From a virus, in the IMG/VR virus record IMGVR_UViG_3300009409_000031, positions 1 to 29,125 of that record: 29,125 bases of DNA; one strand, given 5' to 3'. Within the stretch, counting starts at the first letter, position 1, and each line of letters starts with the position of its first letter. The notes beneath the pieces were generated by a model. The model made no database searches, was not told the DNA's origin, and saw only the letters and a list, made by a program, of their open reading frames with translations. A program made the translations under genes and the position numbers. Positions 1-8,423 of the stretch are shown piece by piece.

Positions 1-1061
1 ATTTTACCGTCAACGGCTACATCGTCTACGGTAAGGGCCGTTAAAGTCCCTAAGCTCGTTACGCTTCCCTGAGCGGCTGTTGCTAAAGTGCCTGTCAATG
101 TCCCTGTTACAGTCAAATTATCTGCCACGGTTACTTCAGACGTACTATGGCCGATTGTTACGGCTATTCCAGATGTTTCCGTTGCTATCTTTAGGGCACC
201 TTCAGAATTGGTAATATAGGAATTGGTGCCGTCGTGATATACAGTTAGATCGCTGGACGCACCCCACATACCTTTAGCAGAATCTGGGAATAAAATATCA
301 TCTGTGCCTGTGGGGACTGTGAATACTGTCGTATCCGCATCATTTTTCAGGGTCACATCACTGGTAGAACCTTGTCCTGTTAAAATAAGCCCTTCTGCTG
401 ATGTATATCCTATTGCGGCGTTATCCCCTGAAGAGGTATCACCCGTTGCTTCAATTGTTGTTCCAGTGATTACGCCACTTGATGTAATAGCGCCGCTGGA
501 GAGGGTACCGCCTACCGTGGCCGCATCGGTAAATAAGTTGCTCCACCGATTGCCTGTCACGCCCAGGCTCACATCAGAGTCTGTGGTAGGCTGGAGGATC
601 CCGTCGGTAATCTGGATCTGTGACACAGCTCCACCCGAAGCAGCTACATAGAAATCGATGCGCCCGACTTCAGCCGTTGCGGTAGCAGTCGTCATGACGA
701 CATCGAGGTAACCGATATCGGACACGCCTCCACCGGCATCGTCAGCGTAGAACTCCAGACGCACACCGTCATTTGCTGCAGGTGTTCCCGAGGTAGGGTT
801 GAGGCCGAATTTGCCAGCCGTCCTGACTCCTCCTGCGGCTGCGGCTGTGTTCTCCATCGTCTTCAAGCCGGTAAATGTCTGTGCTGTGCTTACACCTGCC
901 AGCCCGTCAGCCGATACCAGATCTGCGTTGGCTTCGTCGAAGTTTGCTGCTTCATTCAGAAACGACAGCACGTTCGTGAACTGATTGGTAATCGGTTCGG
1001 CGTCCATGTCCGCACCGGCTACGGGCAAGACCAGTGGAGTGATACCAGCTACGGTTGCCAT
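1..1061 (-). CDS. Tail fibre/appendage protein, N-terminal part (runs off left edge)
   Basis: Open from an ATG at 1061 to the window edge (about 353 codons, no stop), with GGAG about 8 bases upstream and starting 3 bases after the stop of the nozzle-like gene. The first ~60 residues (MATVAGITPLVLPVAGAD...) are a probable virion-attachment segment. The rest is Gly/Ser/Thr/Ala-rich beta-repeat sequence such as LFTDAATVGGTLSSGAITSS, YHDGTNSYITN and DNLTVTGTLTGTLATAAQ, typical of phage trimeric fibres that bind the host surface. The C-terminal portion (positions ~1-500) is visibly richer in A/T than the N-terminal portion and the rest of the operon, as expected if distal fibre modules were exchanged between phages. 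The receptor-binding tip lies outside the window. Confidence 0.8.
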   Translation of the reverse strand, partial: MATVAGITPLVLPVAGADMDAEPITNQFTNVLSFLNEAANFDEANADLVSADGLAGVSTAQTFTGLKTMENTAAAAGGVRTAGKFGLNPTSGTPAANDGVRLEFYADDAGGGVSDIGYLDVVMTTATATAEVGRIDFYVAASGGAVSQIQITDGILQPTTDSDVSLGVTGNRWSNLFTDAATVGGTLSSGAITSSGVITGTTIEATGDTSSGDNAAIGYTSAEGLILTGQGSTSDVTLKNDADTTVFTVPTGTDDILFPDSAKGMWGASSDLTVYHDGTNSYITNSEGALKIATETSGIAVTIGHSTSEVTVADNLTVTGTLTGTLATAAQGSVTSLGTLTALTVDDVAVDGK

Positions 1062-1063
1062 CG

Positions 1064-2635
1064 TTATTGCTCCGTGACTTCGAAGTGAACGCGATAGCCA
1101 ATCAGGTCGATGTTTGCATCCCCGGTCCATCTCGCCTGAACGGTCTGCGCATTACGGTTAATGAAGGTTGTGACTACTGCCTCGGTGCCTCCCGGCCATT
1201 TCTCTCCAGAGTTCCATGTCAGACCAGAGTTCCATGTCAGGTCAATCGACGTATCCAGCGTGGCTGCGACGGGCTGGAGCTGTCCCTGATTACGGATCAG
1301 CTCGAAGGAGATGTCCTGCTGCCCCACCTGCGGTCTGTAGATCGTGTCTACCTTGATGATGTTCTTTTCGCGTCCTGGGAGCTGGAGGTCGTTGGGAGCT
1401 GTCCTTGCCTCCCAGTTGATGTCGGCTCCGTTGTCGTCAGCCAGCAGCGGGTCGTTTCCCCGGTACGTATACCCTGTCGCTCCGCCGAGAATGTCATACT
1501 CGACATCGGAGAGAATCCAGCTGGCGGCGTAGTTGATGGAGATCGGAAGCTCGTCGATCCAGACGTCGTCCGTTTCCCAGTCCCACACCAGCACCCTGTC
1601 GTGCCCCGTGTTGTTCGCAGCTGAGGAGAGGAGGGTGCGTACCTGATGGTCTTTCTGCCTGACGAAGCTCACGGCATACTGGAGACGCGACTGATTCAGG
1701 TCGTTGAACCATGTCTGCTGTATGGGGAGGGTGACGTTGCGCGGTCGGAGGTCGTGTCCGAGGGCATATGCCCCATCCCGTGCGATGAAGAATGCGAAGT
1801 TGGGGTGCCCGATAATCGAGTGCTTGGCGATAGGCTGGAATCCCCGGCTCACCGACTCTTCGAAAATGCGCAGCTCGATGTAGCCCACGTTGACGAACAG
1901 CTGTGTCGGGTAGACGCCATCCTTCTTGATGATCAGGAGCTTGCTGTCGAAATCGACGCCGCCCAGGATGGCAGCTCCATCGTGATAAATCTCTGTCCTG
2001 TTGTTGGTCGGCCAGTTGGTCACATCGACGGTGAAGAATTCCGCGTCCACATCGCACCAGCGTGCCCGCGTGGTCTGGACCGTGCCTCCCTCCGTCGTGT
2101 TCAGCGCGACGAGGACGTTGCGATGCAGTACGAGATCTTCGCATGTCGTAAAGGGCACTCCGGCCAAGTTAGCTGCGACCGTGGGTGTTGCGAAGTCTCC
2201 GCCCCATGTCCACACCTGATTTGTGCCATTCGTCCCCAGGAGCGTGTCCTGCATGAAGGCGAACCGGACTCTGGCGTCCGCTGAATCCGTCTGCGCTGTG
2301 CCGGTGATGTCCTTGCGCGTGGTCCCGTCGTTGGCATAGACCTTCGTCCCGGCTACTTCTACCTGTCGCTCTCCCGCCTTGAATTCAACCTGCTTCAGTC
2401 CTACGAGATCTTTGCCGTTGCCGCTTTCTGTGATCTGTGCGGCAATCCACTCGTCAAATCCAAAACGCTTCTTCATCGTCTGGCGCTCTGTGAAATTCAG
2501 GTTGACGAGCCTCTCCGTATCCTGCGGCGTCAGCCGTACGTCTGGATAGACATATGCGCTCTTCTGTCCACGAACCCGGTACGTCTGTGGGCTGGTGATT
2601 AGATTAGGTTCTATTGCTGGTATGGCTGATGCCAT
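1064..2635 (-). CDS. Phage tail hub/nozzle-like beta-rich structural protein
   Basis: 523 residues. The start ATG overlaps the stop of the upstream gene by one base (TAATG). The protein is beta-strand rich with regularly spaced Trp/Asp/Gly motifs (VWTWGGDF, RVLVWDWETDDVWIDEL, YDILGGATGYTYRG, WNSGLTWNSGEKWPGG), suggesting a beta-propeller like the nozzle/stabilisation proteins (P22 gp10 class) of short-tailed phages. It lies between a connector-like gene and the fibre, where a tail hub or nozzle is expected. No transmembrane or signal segment is seen. The family is inferred from fold-like pattern and position; another tail-hub type is possible. Confidence 0.6.
   Translation of the reverse strand: MASAIPAIEPNLITSPQTYRVRGQKSAYVYPDVRLTPQDTERLVNLNFTERQTMKKRFGFDEWIAAQITESGNGKDLVGLKQVEFKAGERQVEVAGTKVYANDGTTRKDITGTAQTDSADARVRFAFMQDTLLGTNGTNQVWTWGGDFATPTVAANLAGVPFTTCEDLVLHRNVLVALNTTEGGTVQTTRARWCDVDAEFFTVDVTNWPTNNRTEIYHDGAAILGGVDFDSKLLIIKKDGVYPTQLFVNVGYIELRIFEESVSRGFQPIAKHSIIGHPNFAFFIARDGAYALGHDLRPRNVTLPIQQTWFNDLNQSRLQYAVSFVRQKDHQVRTLLSSAANNTGHDRVLVWDWETDDVWIDELPISINYAASWILSDVEYDILGGATGYTYRGNDPLLADDNGADINWEARTAPNDLQLPGREKNIIKVDTIYRPQVGQQDISFELIRNQGQLQPVAATLDTSIDLTWNSGLTWNSGEKWPGGTEAVVTTFINRNAQTVQARWTGDANIDLIGYRVHFEVTEQ
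1206..1241 (-). repeat. 18-bp tandem repeat inside the nozzle-like gene
   Basis: Two adjacent 18-base units (1206-1223 and 1224-1241) differ at one base and encode a duplicated six-residue block, visible in the protein as TWNSGLTWNSG. The frame is kept. It looks like a recent slippage duplication of a Trp-Asn-Ser-Gly turn near the C-terminus. Confidence 0.8.
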
Positions 2636-3633
2636 TACACAACTCTCCCGAAGTCAATGCCCCGCACCGGCTGGCCGATACGACCTCCCGGTACCGTCAT
2701 CTGCACATTATCGAGGACGTGTGTGATATTGGGTTTTACGTCGAGATGGTTTTTGAATTCCTGCAAACGCTGGTTGCCCATCCCGAGATACTGGGTAGCC
2801 AGATCCTGCTTGCCGAACAGCGGCAGCACTTCGCCCGCACCCAGGAGGGTGAGGATGTCGTGATACTGGTCATCGAATTCCGGCCAGTCGTTGTCATTGA
2901 TCAGGTCAGGCTTGGTCACCATTGCCCTGATCTGCAGGTTGATAGCGGTGCTGGGGATCTGGTCGAACTCGATCCATGTATATGTAGGGGAGTCGTACGC
3001 CACGGGGATCCGAGCGACGACAACACCTGCAGTCACGTCTTTGCATATGACGTTGCCCGCAAAGGTTGCTCCCGAGGCATTGTATTTGGTAAAGCGTTCG
3101 ATCCCCCTGCTCTGGCTCGGGTCGGCGCTGCCGGTCGAAACTGCTGGGGTTGTGCCGTTGAGCGTAAGGTTCTCGGAAGTCCTCATGCCGTTGGCGTCGT
3201 AGAACGTCATTCTGACAAACAGGTTCGTGGAGTCTGATGCGGAGCTGGACTCCACGCTGATCGTGCTTGTTGCAGCAATGGGCACCTGAAGTCCGAAGCG
3301 ACCGATGCTGAAATACCGCAGCGGCCTACCCGTCTCCACGCGCCCAGGATCCAGCTTGTCGTGCTCTTCTACCGTCATCTCTTCGAGGTTGCTTCTGTCC
3401 GTGGTGTCCTGTATGTCGAGGATCGTGCGCACGTCCAGCGGCAGTCCGAGGGTCGCCTGTGAGGCTACCGTCGCTACCGTGAATGAGCGCTGCCTGAGAT
3501 CCTGAAACGTCTCCGCCAGCACCCGCTTGTAAGCGTTATTGATGCCGGTCTGGATGACGCTCTTTGCTTCGCCTCCGAGATCTACGGACCCACGTCGTGC
3601 CACTTCTTGTTGATGCTCGGTGTATGTCGCCAC
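2635..3633 (-). CDS. Probable head-tail connector / neck structural protein
   Basis: 332 residues, start ATG at 3633, overlapping the stop of the gene before it. The N-terminus (SVIQTGINNAYKRVLAETFQDLRQRSFTVATVASQATLGLP) is helical and resembles gp4/adaptor-like head-completion proteins. The middle is beta-rich (ISVESSSASDSTNLFVRMTFYDANGMRTSENLTLNG) and the C-terminal third again helical. It sits between virion genes upstream and the nozzle-like protein downstream, matching a portal-tail adaptor or neck role. I recognise no catalytic motif, and the specific family is not certain. Confidence 0.55.
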   Translation of the reverse strand: MATYTEHQQEVARRGSVDLGGEAKSVIQTGINNAYKRVLAETFQDLRQRSFTVATVASQATLGLPLDVRTILDIQDTTDRSNLEEMTVEEHDKLDPGRVETGRPLRYFSIGRFGLQVPIAATSTISVESSSASDSTNLFVRMTFYDANGMRTSENLTLNGTTPAVSTGSADPSQSRGIERFTKYNASGATFAGNVICKDVTAGVVVARIPVAYDSPTYTWIEFDQIPSTAINLQIRAMVTKPDLINDNDWPEFDDQYHDILTLLGAGEVLPLFGKQDLATQYLGMGNQRLQEFKNHLDVKPNITHVLDNVQMTVPGGRIGQPVRGIDFGRVV

Positions 3634-4322
3634 TACTTGCCCCCTTCTTCAGCCTCCTCCAGAGCAGCCTGGATCTTACTTGTCAGCTCATTCCCGGCGA
3701 CAACATCTTTAGCGGTAACTTCCTGCAGTTCAGCTTCTTCCAGTGTGGACGGTTCAGGTGTCCCGGCAATCGACCTGAAGGCATCCGCCACAGACTTGAA
3801 CATTCCTTCACGTTCCCGTGCTGCTTGCTGGTCCTGGCTCTCCATCAGGCGTCCGCGCAGATTCGGGCCGTCAGTAGCAACGACCTCCTTCAGCCGGAAC
3901 TGCCACAATGCGAAGGTTGGAATGTGTGTTCCCGCCTCCATCATTTCCTCGGCTTCATCCTGCCTGACGATGCGCCCACGGTCCACAAAACGCTCTCCGG
4001 CATACGTGCCTACGAACGTGAGGATCATGCCGTCATCGTCACCGACGGTTTTCTGTTCGCCGGTCTTCGTCTTGCGGAAGAGGCGATGCCGGAAGTTTGA
4101 ATTCTTACGCGCCAGATCCAGCAGTGTGCGGGGCATGCCTACCGTCTGCTCCGTCCAATCTTTGCCGATCTGCGGGATAAAGTCGTTCATCGGGTTGTTG
4201 CTGATAAATTTCCGGTAGATGACCTGTTCTTTATCTTCTTCGCTCAGATTGAGGCGGATGAACATGTCTGCTCTGTTGACGTCCTGCACACCTGCTCCGG
4301 TTGGGTCCAATACGATTGGCAT
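3633..4322 (-). CDS. Hypothetical virion-operon protein
   Basis: 229 residues, ATG at 4322 preceded by a good AAGGAG about 6 bases upstream. The protein is charged and mostly alpha-helical; the C-terminal ~60 residues are strongly acidic with coiled-coil character (PSTLEEAELQEVTAKDVVAG...IQAALEEAEEGGK). The N-terminal half contains a beta stretch (DDDGMILTFVGTYAGERFVDRGRIV). Its place, immediately before the connector-like gene and sharing the overlap at 3633, suggests a virion or assembly component. I do not recognise the family. Confidence 0.6.
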   Translation of the reverse strand: MPIVLDPTGAGVQDVNRADMFIRLNLSEEDKEQVIYRKFISNNPMNDFIPQIGKDWTEQTVGMPRTLLDLARKNSNFRHRLFRKTKTGEQKTVGDDDGMILTFVGTYAGERFVDRGRIVRQDEAEEMMEAGTHIPTFALWQFRLKEVVATDGPNLRGRLMESQDQQAAREREGMFKSVADAFRSIAGTPEPSTLEEAELQEVTAKDVVAGNELTSKIQAALEEAEEGGK

Positions 4323-4333
4323 TTAATTCTCCT

Positions 4334-4492
4334 TTAGCCTTGGTCTTTGAACATTTCTGCGATTGCGTCCGCCTCTTTCTGCGTCACGTTGCCACGCAGC
4401 TTGGCGATGAGGGCGTTCTGGTTTCTTATCAGGGTGTTGACTGCTACCACTAAAGCCGCAGAGGCTGGCTTTAATCTCAATTCCTGCAACAT
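4334..4492 (-). CDS. Small hypothetical protein (52 aa)
   Basis: ATG at 4492 with AAAGGAG about 6 bases upstream, stop 11 bases before the next gene. Sequence MLQELRLKPASAALVVAVNT followed by helical NALIAKLRGNVTQKEADAIAEMFKDQG. The strong ribosome site decides this start over the longer reading that begins at 4798 inside the glycosyltransferase. It has no signal peptide; a short hydrophobic patch (AALVVAV) is too short to span a membrane. Function unknown; it may be a small assembly or chaperone-like protein. Confidence 0.6.
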   Translation of the reverse strand: MLQELRLKPASAALVVAVNTLIRNQNALIAKLRGNVTQKEADAIAEMFKDQG

Positions 4493-4530
4493 TCCAATCT
4501 CCTTTGCGCAGTTTCTGCACAGCCATGGGT

Positions 4531-4579
4531 AAAAAAAGGGGGCAGGATCGTGGAGGTTGACGGCGTAGCCCACCCCCTT
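4531..4579 (-). terminator. Possible intrinsic terminator after the sugar-transfer genes
   Basis: On the minus strand, AAGGGGG and CCCCCTT can pair across a ~35-base loop (with a smaller GTGG/CCAC pairing inside) and are followed at once by seven T residues. It lies between the stop of the glycosyltransferase (4594) and the start of the next gene (4492). The long loop makes it a weak candidate; it may attenuate rather than stop transcription. Confidence 0.35.
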
Positions 4580-4593
4580 ATCTCGATAAACCC

Positions 4594-5481
4594 TTACGCC
4601 GCCAAATTGCAGACGTCGAACATCTCCTTCACCCGATCTACGTATGTGTGTTTCTCTCTTGCCAGCTTGTGTCCTGCTGCTGCGATAGTCTCTCTCTCTT
4701 CGTGATGCGTCAGGTAGTAATCGGCCTTCTCGATGGCTTCTTCCTCTCCCTCGTATCCGATGAAGTGGACGCCTTCCTCGAACCCCAGCTCCTGCCATCC
4801 GATGACGTTCCGGTTTGTCAGCAGCGCAGTCCCGGTGGACATCACTTCGAAAAATCTCATGTTCAGATCGTCTCGGATCGAGATATTGAAGCCCAGCCGA
4901 CCACGGATGTAGTGCGCCGCCATGAACTCATGGAAGCAGTCGGGGACGTACCAAAGCCTTCCCACACCCAAACGCATTCGCTCCAGCCATTCCAGCCTGT
5001 TGTTGCCCGTCTTGTCTTCGTTGATGAACCCCACGAATACGAGATCATGTTGCTTGTCGAGGCTGCGCCCCATCAGGATCTCGTCCTTGGTGTGGCTCGT
5101 CATGATCTCACCGTAGTTGGGGTGAGCTGGAGGGTGACAGGCCAGAGGCAACCAGTGTGCATTCAAGCCTTCTGCTGCCAGTCTCTCAGCTCCCGGTTTT
5201 TGTGCGGCGAAAATTGTGTCAAAATCTTCGGCCCACTTTCGCCGCATATCCCAGCCAAGGTGCGTATCGATGAGCCACGCAGCGTTGGGCTTGGGACAGT
5301 CCATTGGGATATCGTCTCTGCCGTCATCCACAAAAATGTAGAAGTCGCAGTCTTCTTCGTATCCCGCTCCACGGGTATACCATTTCGTCTCGATCCCCAT
5401 CTGGTGCTTTACTGCGTTTCTCACCAAACTGAAGGTGCCGTTGTCTCTTATTTCCGCGTTTACTACGAACCCGATTTTCAT
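4594..5481 (-). CDS. Glycosyltransferase, GT-B/CgeB-like
   Basis: 295 residues, ATG at 5481 in a four-base ATGA overlap with the preceding gene, so probably translationally coupled. The C-terminal segment (around residues 199-223: NISIRDDLNMRFFEVMSTGT followed by ALLTN) is the nucleotide-sugar-binding end seen in GT4/CgeB-like glycosyltransferases, including the Glu of the FFEVMSTG motif. The N-terminal half has Rossmann-like strands (MKIGFVVNAEI, CDFYIFVDDG, NAAWLIDTHLG). It probably transfers a sugar from an activated donor; the acceptor could be a virion protein, phage DNA or host envelope. It is the last of three consecutive sugar-transfer genes. Confidence 0.75.
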   Translation of the reverse strand: MKIGFVVNAEIRDNGTFSLVRNAVKHQMGIETKWYTRGAGYEEDCDFYIFVDDGRDDIPMDCPKPNAAWLIDTHLGWDMRRKWAEDFDTIFAAQKPGAERLAAEGLNAHWLPLACHPPAHPNYGEIMTSHTKDEILMGRSLDKQHDLVFVGFINEDKTGNNRLEWLERMRLGVGRLWYVPDCFHEFMAAHYIRGRLGFNISIRDDLNMRFFEVMSTGTALLTNRNVIGWQELGFEEGVHFIGYEGEEEAIEKADYYLTHHEERETIAAAGHKLAREKHTYVDRVKEMFDVCNLAA

Positions 5482-6710
5482 TCTACCCTCGCAATCACAC
5501 CGAACGCTCCCGAGTTGAACGACTGCGCCCCTTCGACAACGAATCCCTGTGATTCCATGAGACTCGTGAGTGTCGGAGCCGTATAGGCGTGGACATGTGA
5601 GTAATCGATAACCATTGTGTCGAGCTGCCCGTGTTCAGGAAGGACCGCGTATACCATCCCTTCCGGCTTCAACACTCTCTTCCATTCTTCCAGCGCAGCA
5701 ACAGGGTCTATCAGATGCTCGAACAGATGGATCGCGAAGATGTAGTCTTGCGAATGGTCAGCGACCGGGATGTTCATGGCGTCGCCCACCAGATGCGGCT
5801 TCGCTCCTGTGAACTTGCGTCCTCCGGCACCACGATCTCCCGGCTTTGCCATGTCTACCGGAACGCCCGCAATGTCTTCCCTGTCTCCACATCCCAGGTT
5901 GATGCCCTTGCTGCCCTCCACTGATTCAGAGAGACGATCCAGCCAGAGATCTTCTTCTGTCCTGCCTCCCTCGGGCTGCACCACAATCATAGTGGCTTGC
6001 ACTGTCTCGTACCACGCCCTGATTCCGTGTTTGTGGATGATCGCGTTTACCGTGTCCTCCTGATGCACCGTGCCGTCCCACTTGTTTCCGTGGACGCGGC
6101 GACCTGTCTGCTGCCCGAGGTGATGGAGGTATGCTGACCGGTCTACTATCAGGCGATATCCTGCTTTGCGTATCCTGATGCTCCAGTCGAAATCGTCGCC
6201 TCCTGGGAGCAGTTCGTCCAGCCCTCCGATTTCTTTGATCAGCTCCGTGCGCATCACCACACAGAACCCGATCAGCAGCGTTGTTTCGTAGATGTATGGC
6301 GCTCTGATATTCCAGAGACTCTGGGATCCCATGACGAAATTGCTTGTCGGTCCTACAGCTCCCACATTGGCGTGTCGAAACGGAGCACATAGCTTCCGCC
6401 AGAAATCCAGATGGTAAGGGAGGAACACCACATCGTCGTTGAGCAGCGCGACGTAGGGAGTGTTGCAGGATTTGAGAGCTAAATTGTGTGCTCCCATCCA
6501 GCCCGTGTTTCCACCGGCGTCGATAATCTCCACGTTTGGAACGTCGAAGCTTTCGACCAGCTCCTCGATGTGTGGCTGAGAGGGAGGGTCGTTGTTGATG
6601 ATCACGACCTTGAGCGGAAATTCTGTATGCATCAGCAGGGAGAGGACCGTGTCCTCAAGCTGCTGCAGGTTTTTGTATGTCGGGATCTGCACTGTCAGAA
6701 GAGGTTCCAT
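5478..6710 (-). CDS. GT2-family glycosyltransferase fused to a SAM-dependent methyltransferase
   Basis: 410 residues from the ATG at 6710, chosen because of the GGAGGGG ribosome site and the TAATG overlap with the upstream stop. Residues 1-~245 are a GT-A glycosyltransferase: LLTVQIPTYKNLQQLEDTVL, the NDD metal/nucleotide motif (91-93), GGDDFDWSIRIRKAGY (170-185). Residues ~265-410 are a class I methyltransferase: SAM-binding NLGCGDRED (271-279), acidic VGDAMNIPVADHSQDYI, then FAIHLFEHL and a VLKPEGMVYAVLPEHG strand. One protein could therefore add and methylate a sugar on the same acceptor. The fusion sits between two further glycosyltransferase genes in the virion operon. Confidence 0.85.
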   Translation of the reverse strand: MEPLLTVQIPTYKNLQQLEDTVLSLLMHTEFPLKVVIINNDPPSQPHIEELVESFDVPNVEIIDAGGNTGWMGAHNLALKSCNTPYVALLNDDVVFLPYHLDFWRKLCAPFRHANVGAVGPTSNFVMGSQSLWNIRAPYIYETTLLIGFCVVMRTELIKEIGGLDELLPGGDDFDWSIRIRKAGYRLIVDRSAYLHHLGQQTGRRVHGNKWDGTVHQEDTVNAIIHKHGIRAWYETVQATMIVVQPEGGRTEEDLWLDRLSESVEGSKGINLGCGDREDIAGVPVDMAKPGDRGAGGRKFTGAKPHLVGDAMNIPVADHSQDYIFAIHLFEHLIDPVAALEEWKRVLKPEGMVYAVLPEHGQLDTMVIDYSHVHAYTAPTLTSLMESQGFVVEGAQSFNSGAFGVIARVE

Positions 6711-7522
6711 TACATCCCCTCCGCTATCATTCGTGCATATTCCTCTGGCTGCGCCTTCCGGTTGGCATCGTATTCGGCTTCGCCGTGCCACTGTGGCTTG
6801 AAAACTTTGTGAACCGTCTTGAGGGAAGTGTCCACGTATCGAGGCACCCCGCTCTGCCAGCAGCGAACGCAGAACATCCAGTCTTCACCGCAAGCCGTAC
6901 TGTGAAACCACGGTTTCCCGATCTGCTTGAAGACGTTCATGTTGAACAGCACACACCCAGCTCCGAAGGCGATTGGCCCCCCGACATCGATGTCAGTGAT
7001 CAGCTGGTCCCGAGGGTAGTCGAAGACTGTTTCTGAGTGCCACTCCAGACCCTTGAGTCCGTGCTTTTCCTTGATCCTGTAGATAACCGGCTGAATGGGA
7101 TTGCGGGCCGTAAAGGCCAGCGCCCCCACCACAGGCTTCTGGTGTCGCCACAGCCTCAGGAAGGCTGACCATGGCATGAGCATGTCGTAGTCCCACATGA
7201 ACAGCCAGTCAGCGCCCCAAGCCATGGCATTCTCCACGACACGTTCCCGAGCCAGCCCTGGAAGGGAGAGTCCCCCTTCGTCGGAATACCCGAATTCGAA
7301 GATGCCGTCTTCTGCCGTGATCTCGGTGTGTTCGCCATCGGCTTTCATCGGATCGAGGGTGGGGATGTCGTACTCCCCTCCCGTGATCACCTGCTGCTGC
7401 AGCCAATGGCTCCGCTCCTGCATCCTGCCGAAGTAATGCATAATCTCGAAATACGTGGTATACGTGGACTTGTCGGGTCCGTTGTACCACGGAAATCCGA
7501 GGCATACTTTTGTAGTTTTCAA
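6710..7522 (-). CDS. Glycosyltransferase, GT-A fold
   Basis: 270 residues from a TTG start at 7522, supported by GGGAG about 6 bases upstream and the absence of a nearby ATG with a ribosome site. The protein shows a WDYDM motif (110-114), the DxD-type metal and nucleotide-sugar site, followed by a conserved-looking core (KPVVGALAFTARNP, DVGGPIAFGAGCVLFNMNVF) and a GEDWMFCVR acceptor-side motif. It is predicted to be cytoplasmic. It is first of the three sugar-transfer genes and overlaps the fusion gene by one base, so the three probably act in one pathway. Confidence 0.75.
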   Translation of the reverse strand: MKTTKVCLGFPWYNGPDKSTYTTYFEIMHYFGRMQERSHWLQQQVITGGEYDIPTLDPMKADGEHTEITAEDGIFEFGYSDEGGLSLPGLARERVVENAMAWGADWLFMWDYDMLMPWSAFLRLWRHQKPVVGALAFTARNPIQPVIYRIKEKHGLKGLEWHSETVFDYPRDQLITDIDVGGPIAFGAGCVLFNMNVFKQIGKPWFHSTACGEDWMFCVRCWQSGVPRYVDTSLKTVHKVFKPQWHGEAEYDANRKAQPEEYARMIAEGM

Positions 7523-7535
7523 AGAACGCTCCCGG

Positions 7536-7847
7536 TTATATCCAGCTCGGCAGATACCGAGCCTTGATGTAGATCCATACAGACGTCTCTATCGCCAGTC
7601 GATAGTGATGCCCCCGGTGTGTCGTGAACTCTGCCTTACTGTCCATCCAAAAGACTTTTCCGCAATCACATTGCATCAGTTCCCGGTTGTCGATCCCTGC
7701 GTCGAGCGGCCTGATGAACCAGTAAAACGGACTGCGACAAAACCTTTCGTAGAGAGGCTTGATTCGCTGCTGCTCCTGCATTGATTCCATGAGCCATTTG
7801 GCCTGTTCGTGTAACTTTGCCTCCAGCTCCTCGATTCTGTTTTCCAT
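7536..7847 (-). CDS. Hypothetical coiled-coil protein with a CxC motif
   Basis: 103 residues, ATG at 7847 after a GGGGG stretch. Residues 1-~30 form a heptad-like coiled coil (MENRIEELEAKLHEQAKWLM); the rest has aromatic residues and CDC (MQCDCGKVFWM) that could belong to a metal site but lacks a second Cys pair. It lies upstream of the glycosyltransferases and downstream of a 13-bp stem-loop. Function unknown. Confidence 0.6.
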   Translation of the reverse strand: MENRIEELEAKLHEQAKWLMESMQEQQRIKPLYERFCRSPFYWFIRPLDAGIDNRELMQCDCGKVFWMDSKAEFTTHRGHHYRLAIETSVWIYIKARYLPSWI

Positions 7848-7873
7848 GTCGCATCCCCCAATCCCAGTTTAGT

Positions 7874-7909
7874 GGTGGTGCGGACCAACCGGGATAGGTC
7901 CGCACCACC
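7874..7909. promoter_or_regulatory. Perfect 13-bp stem-loop between virion genes
   Basis: GGTGGTGCGGACC (7874-7886) and GGTCCGCACCACC (7897-7909) pair perfectly around a 10-base loop. It sits in the gap between the decoration-like gene (stop at 7935) and the coiled-coil gene (start 7847). No T run follows on either strand, so it is not a standard intrinsic terminator; it could protect the 3' end of the abundant capsid mRNA or pause polymerase. Confidence 0.7.
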
Positions 7910-7934
7910 GAAGGAGTCGACTCCAAAGCCTTCT

Positions 7935-8372
7935 TTACATGGCTCTCACAAACCCTGACGCATAACCACCGGGGCTGTTGATAGCAGCTCCGATAGCAGC
8001 GAGGGCATTGACAGGACCAAACGTGCCCTTGAGACCGGTACTGTTTACTCCGAAGGAACCTGCGACTCCCGGCCCGAGCATGTTGTCGATGGCCGTAGTC
8101 ACTGAAGTGCCCGTGCCGAAGATGTAGACAGACGCGGCATACCCGTATGCGATGTAGCGTCCGCTCTGCGTATCAGGTACGTCGCTGTTAGAGATCCCTG
8201 CAAACGTGCGAAGCTGGCCGACTGCAGGATGCACGGCACTGTTGCCGTCGAGCGATGCCGCTGTGGTCGTAAAAGCAACGGCGTGGCCGGTGGTGACTGT
8301 GGCTCCGGCAACATTGGTGAAGTTGCCGTACATCACCTCGGCATTCGTCTTGTTGGTTGTTGCGGTGGTCAT
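7935..8372 (-). CDS. Probable capsid decoration/virion surface protein
   Basis: 145 residues from the ATG at 8372, chosen for the AAGGAG directly upstream; the 12 codons before it lack a ribosome site. The protein is Ala/Gly/Thr/Val-rich and beta-like (VAGATVTTGHAVAFTTTAASLDGNSAVHPAVGQLRTFAGISNSDV...YIAYGYAASVYIFGTG) with no charge clusters, resembling small capsid cement or decoration proteins. It follows the two 95-residue paralogues downstream of the major capsid gene, the usual place for such proteins. Exact family not identified. Confidence 0.6.
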   Translation of the reverse strand: MTTATTNKTNAEVMYGNFTNVAGATVTTGHAVAFTTTAASLDGNSAVHPAVGQLRTFAGISNSDVPDTQSGRYIAYGYAASVYIFGTGTSVTTAIDNMLGPGVAGSFGVNSTGLKGTFGPVNALAAIGAAINSPGGYASGFVRAM

Positions 8373-8423
8373 TGGTTCTCCTTCCTCATCACCTTGGGCT
8401 TGCGCCACGGGGGTCCGAGTGGT

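Noticed and set aside
1055-3237. Long plus-strand open frames (e.g. 1055-1624, 1646-2284, 2614-3237)
   Set aside because: They lie opposite well-supported minus-strand virion genes, have no ribosome sites and show shadow-like composition.
4323-4526. 67-codon minus-strand frame overlapping the 52-aa gene
   Set aside because: Arg/His/Gln-rich shadow translation with no ribosome site; the alternative frame from 4492 has a strong one.
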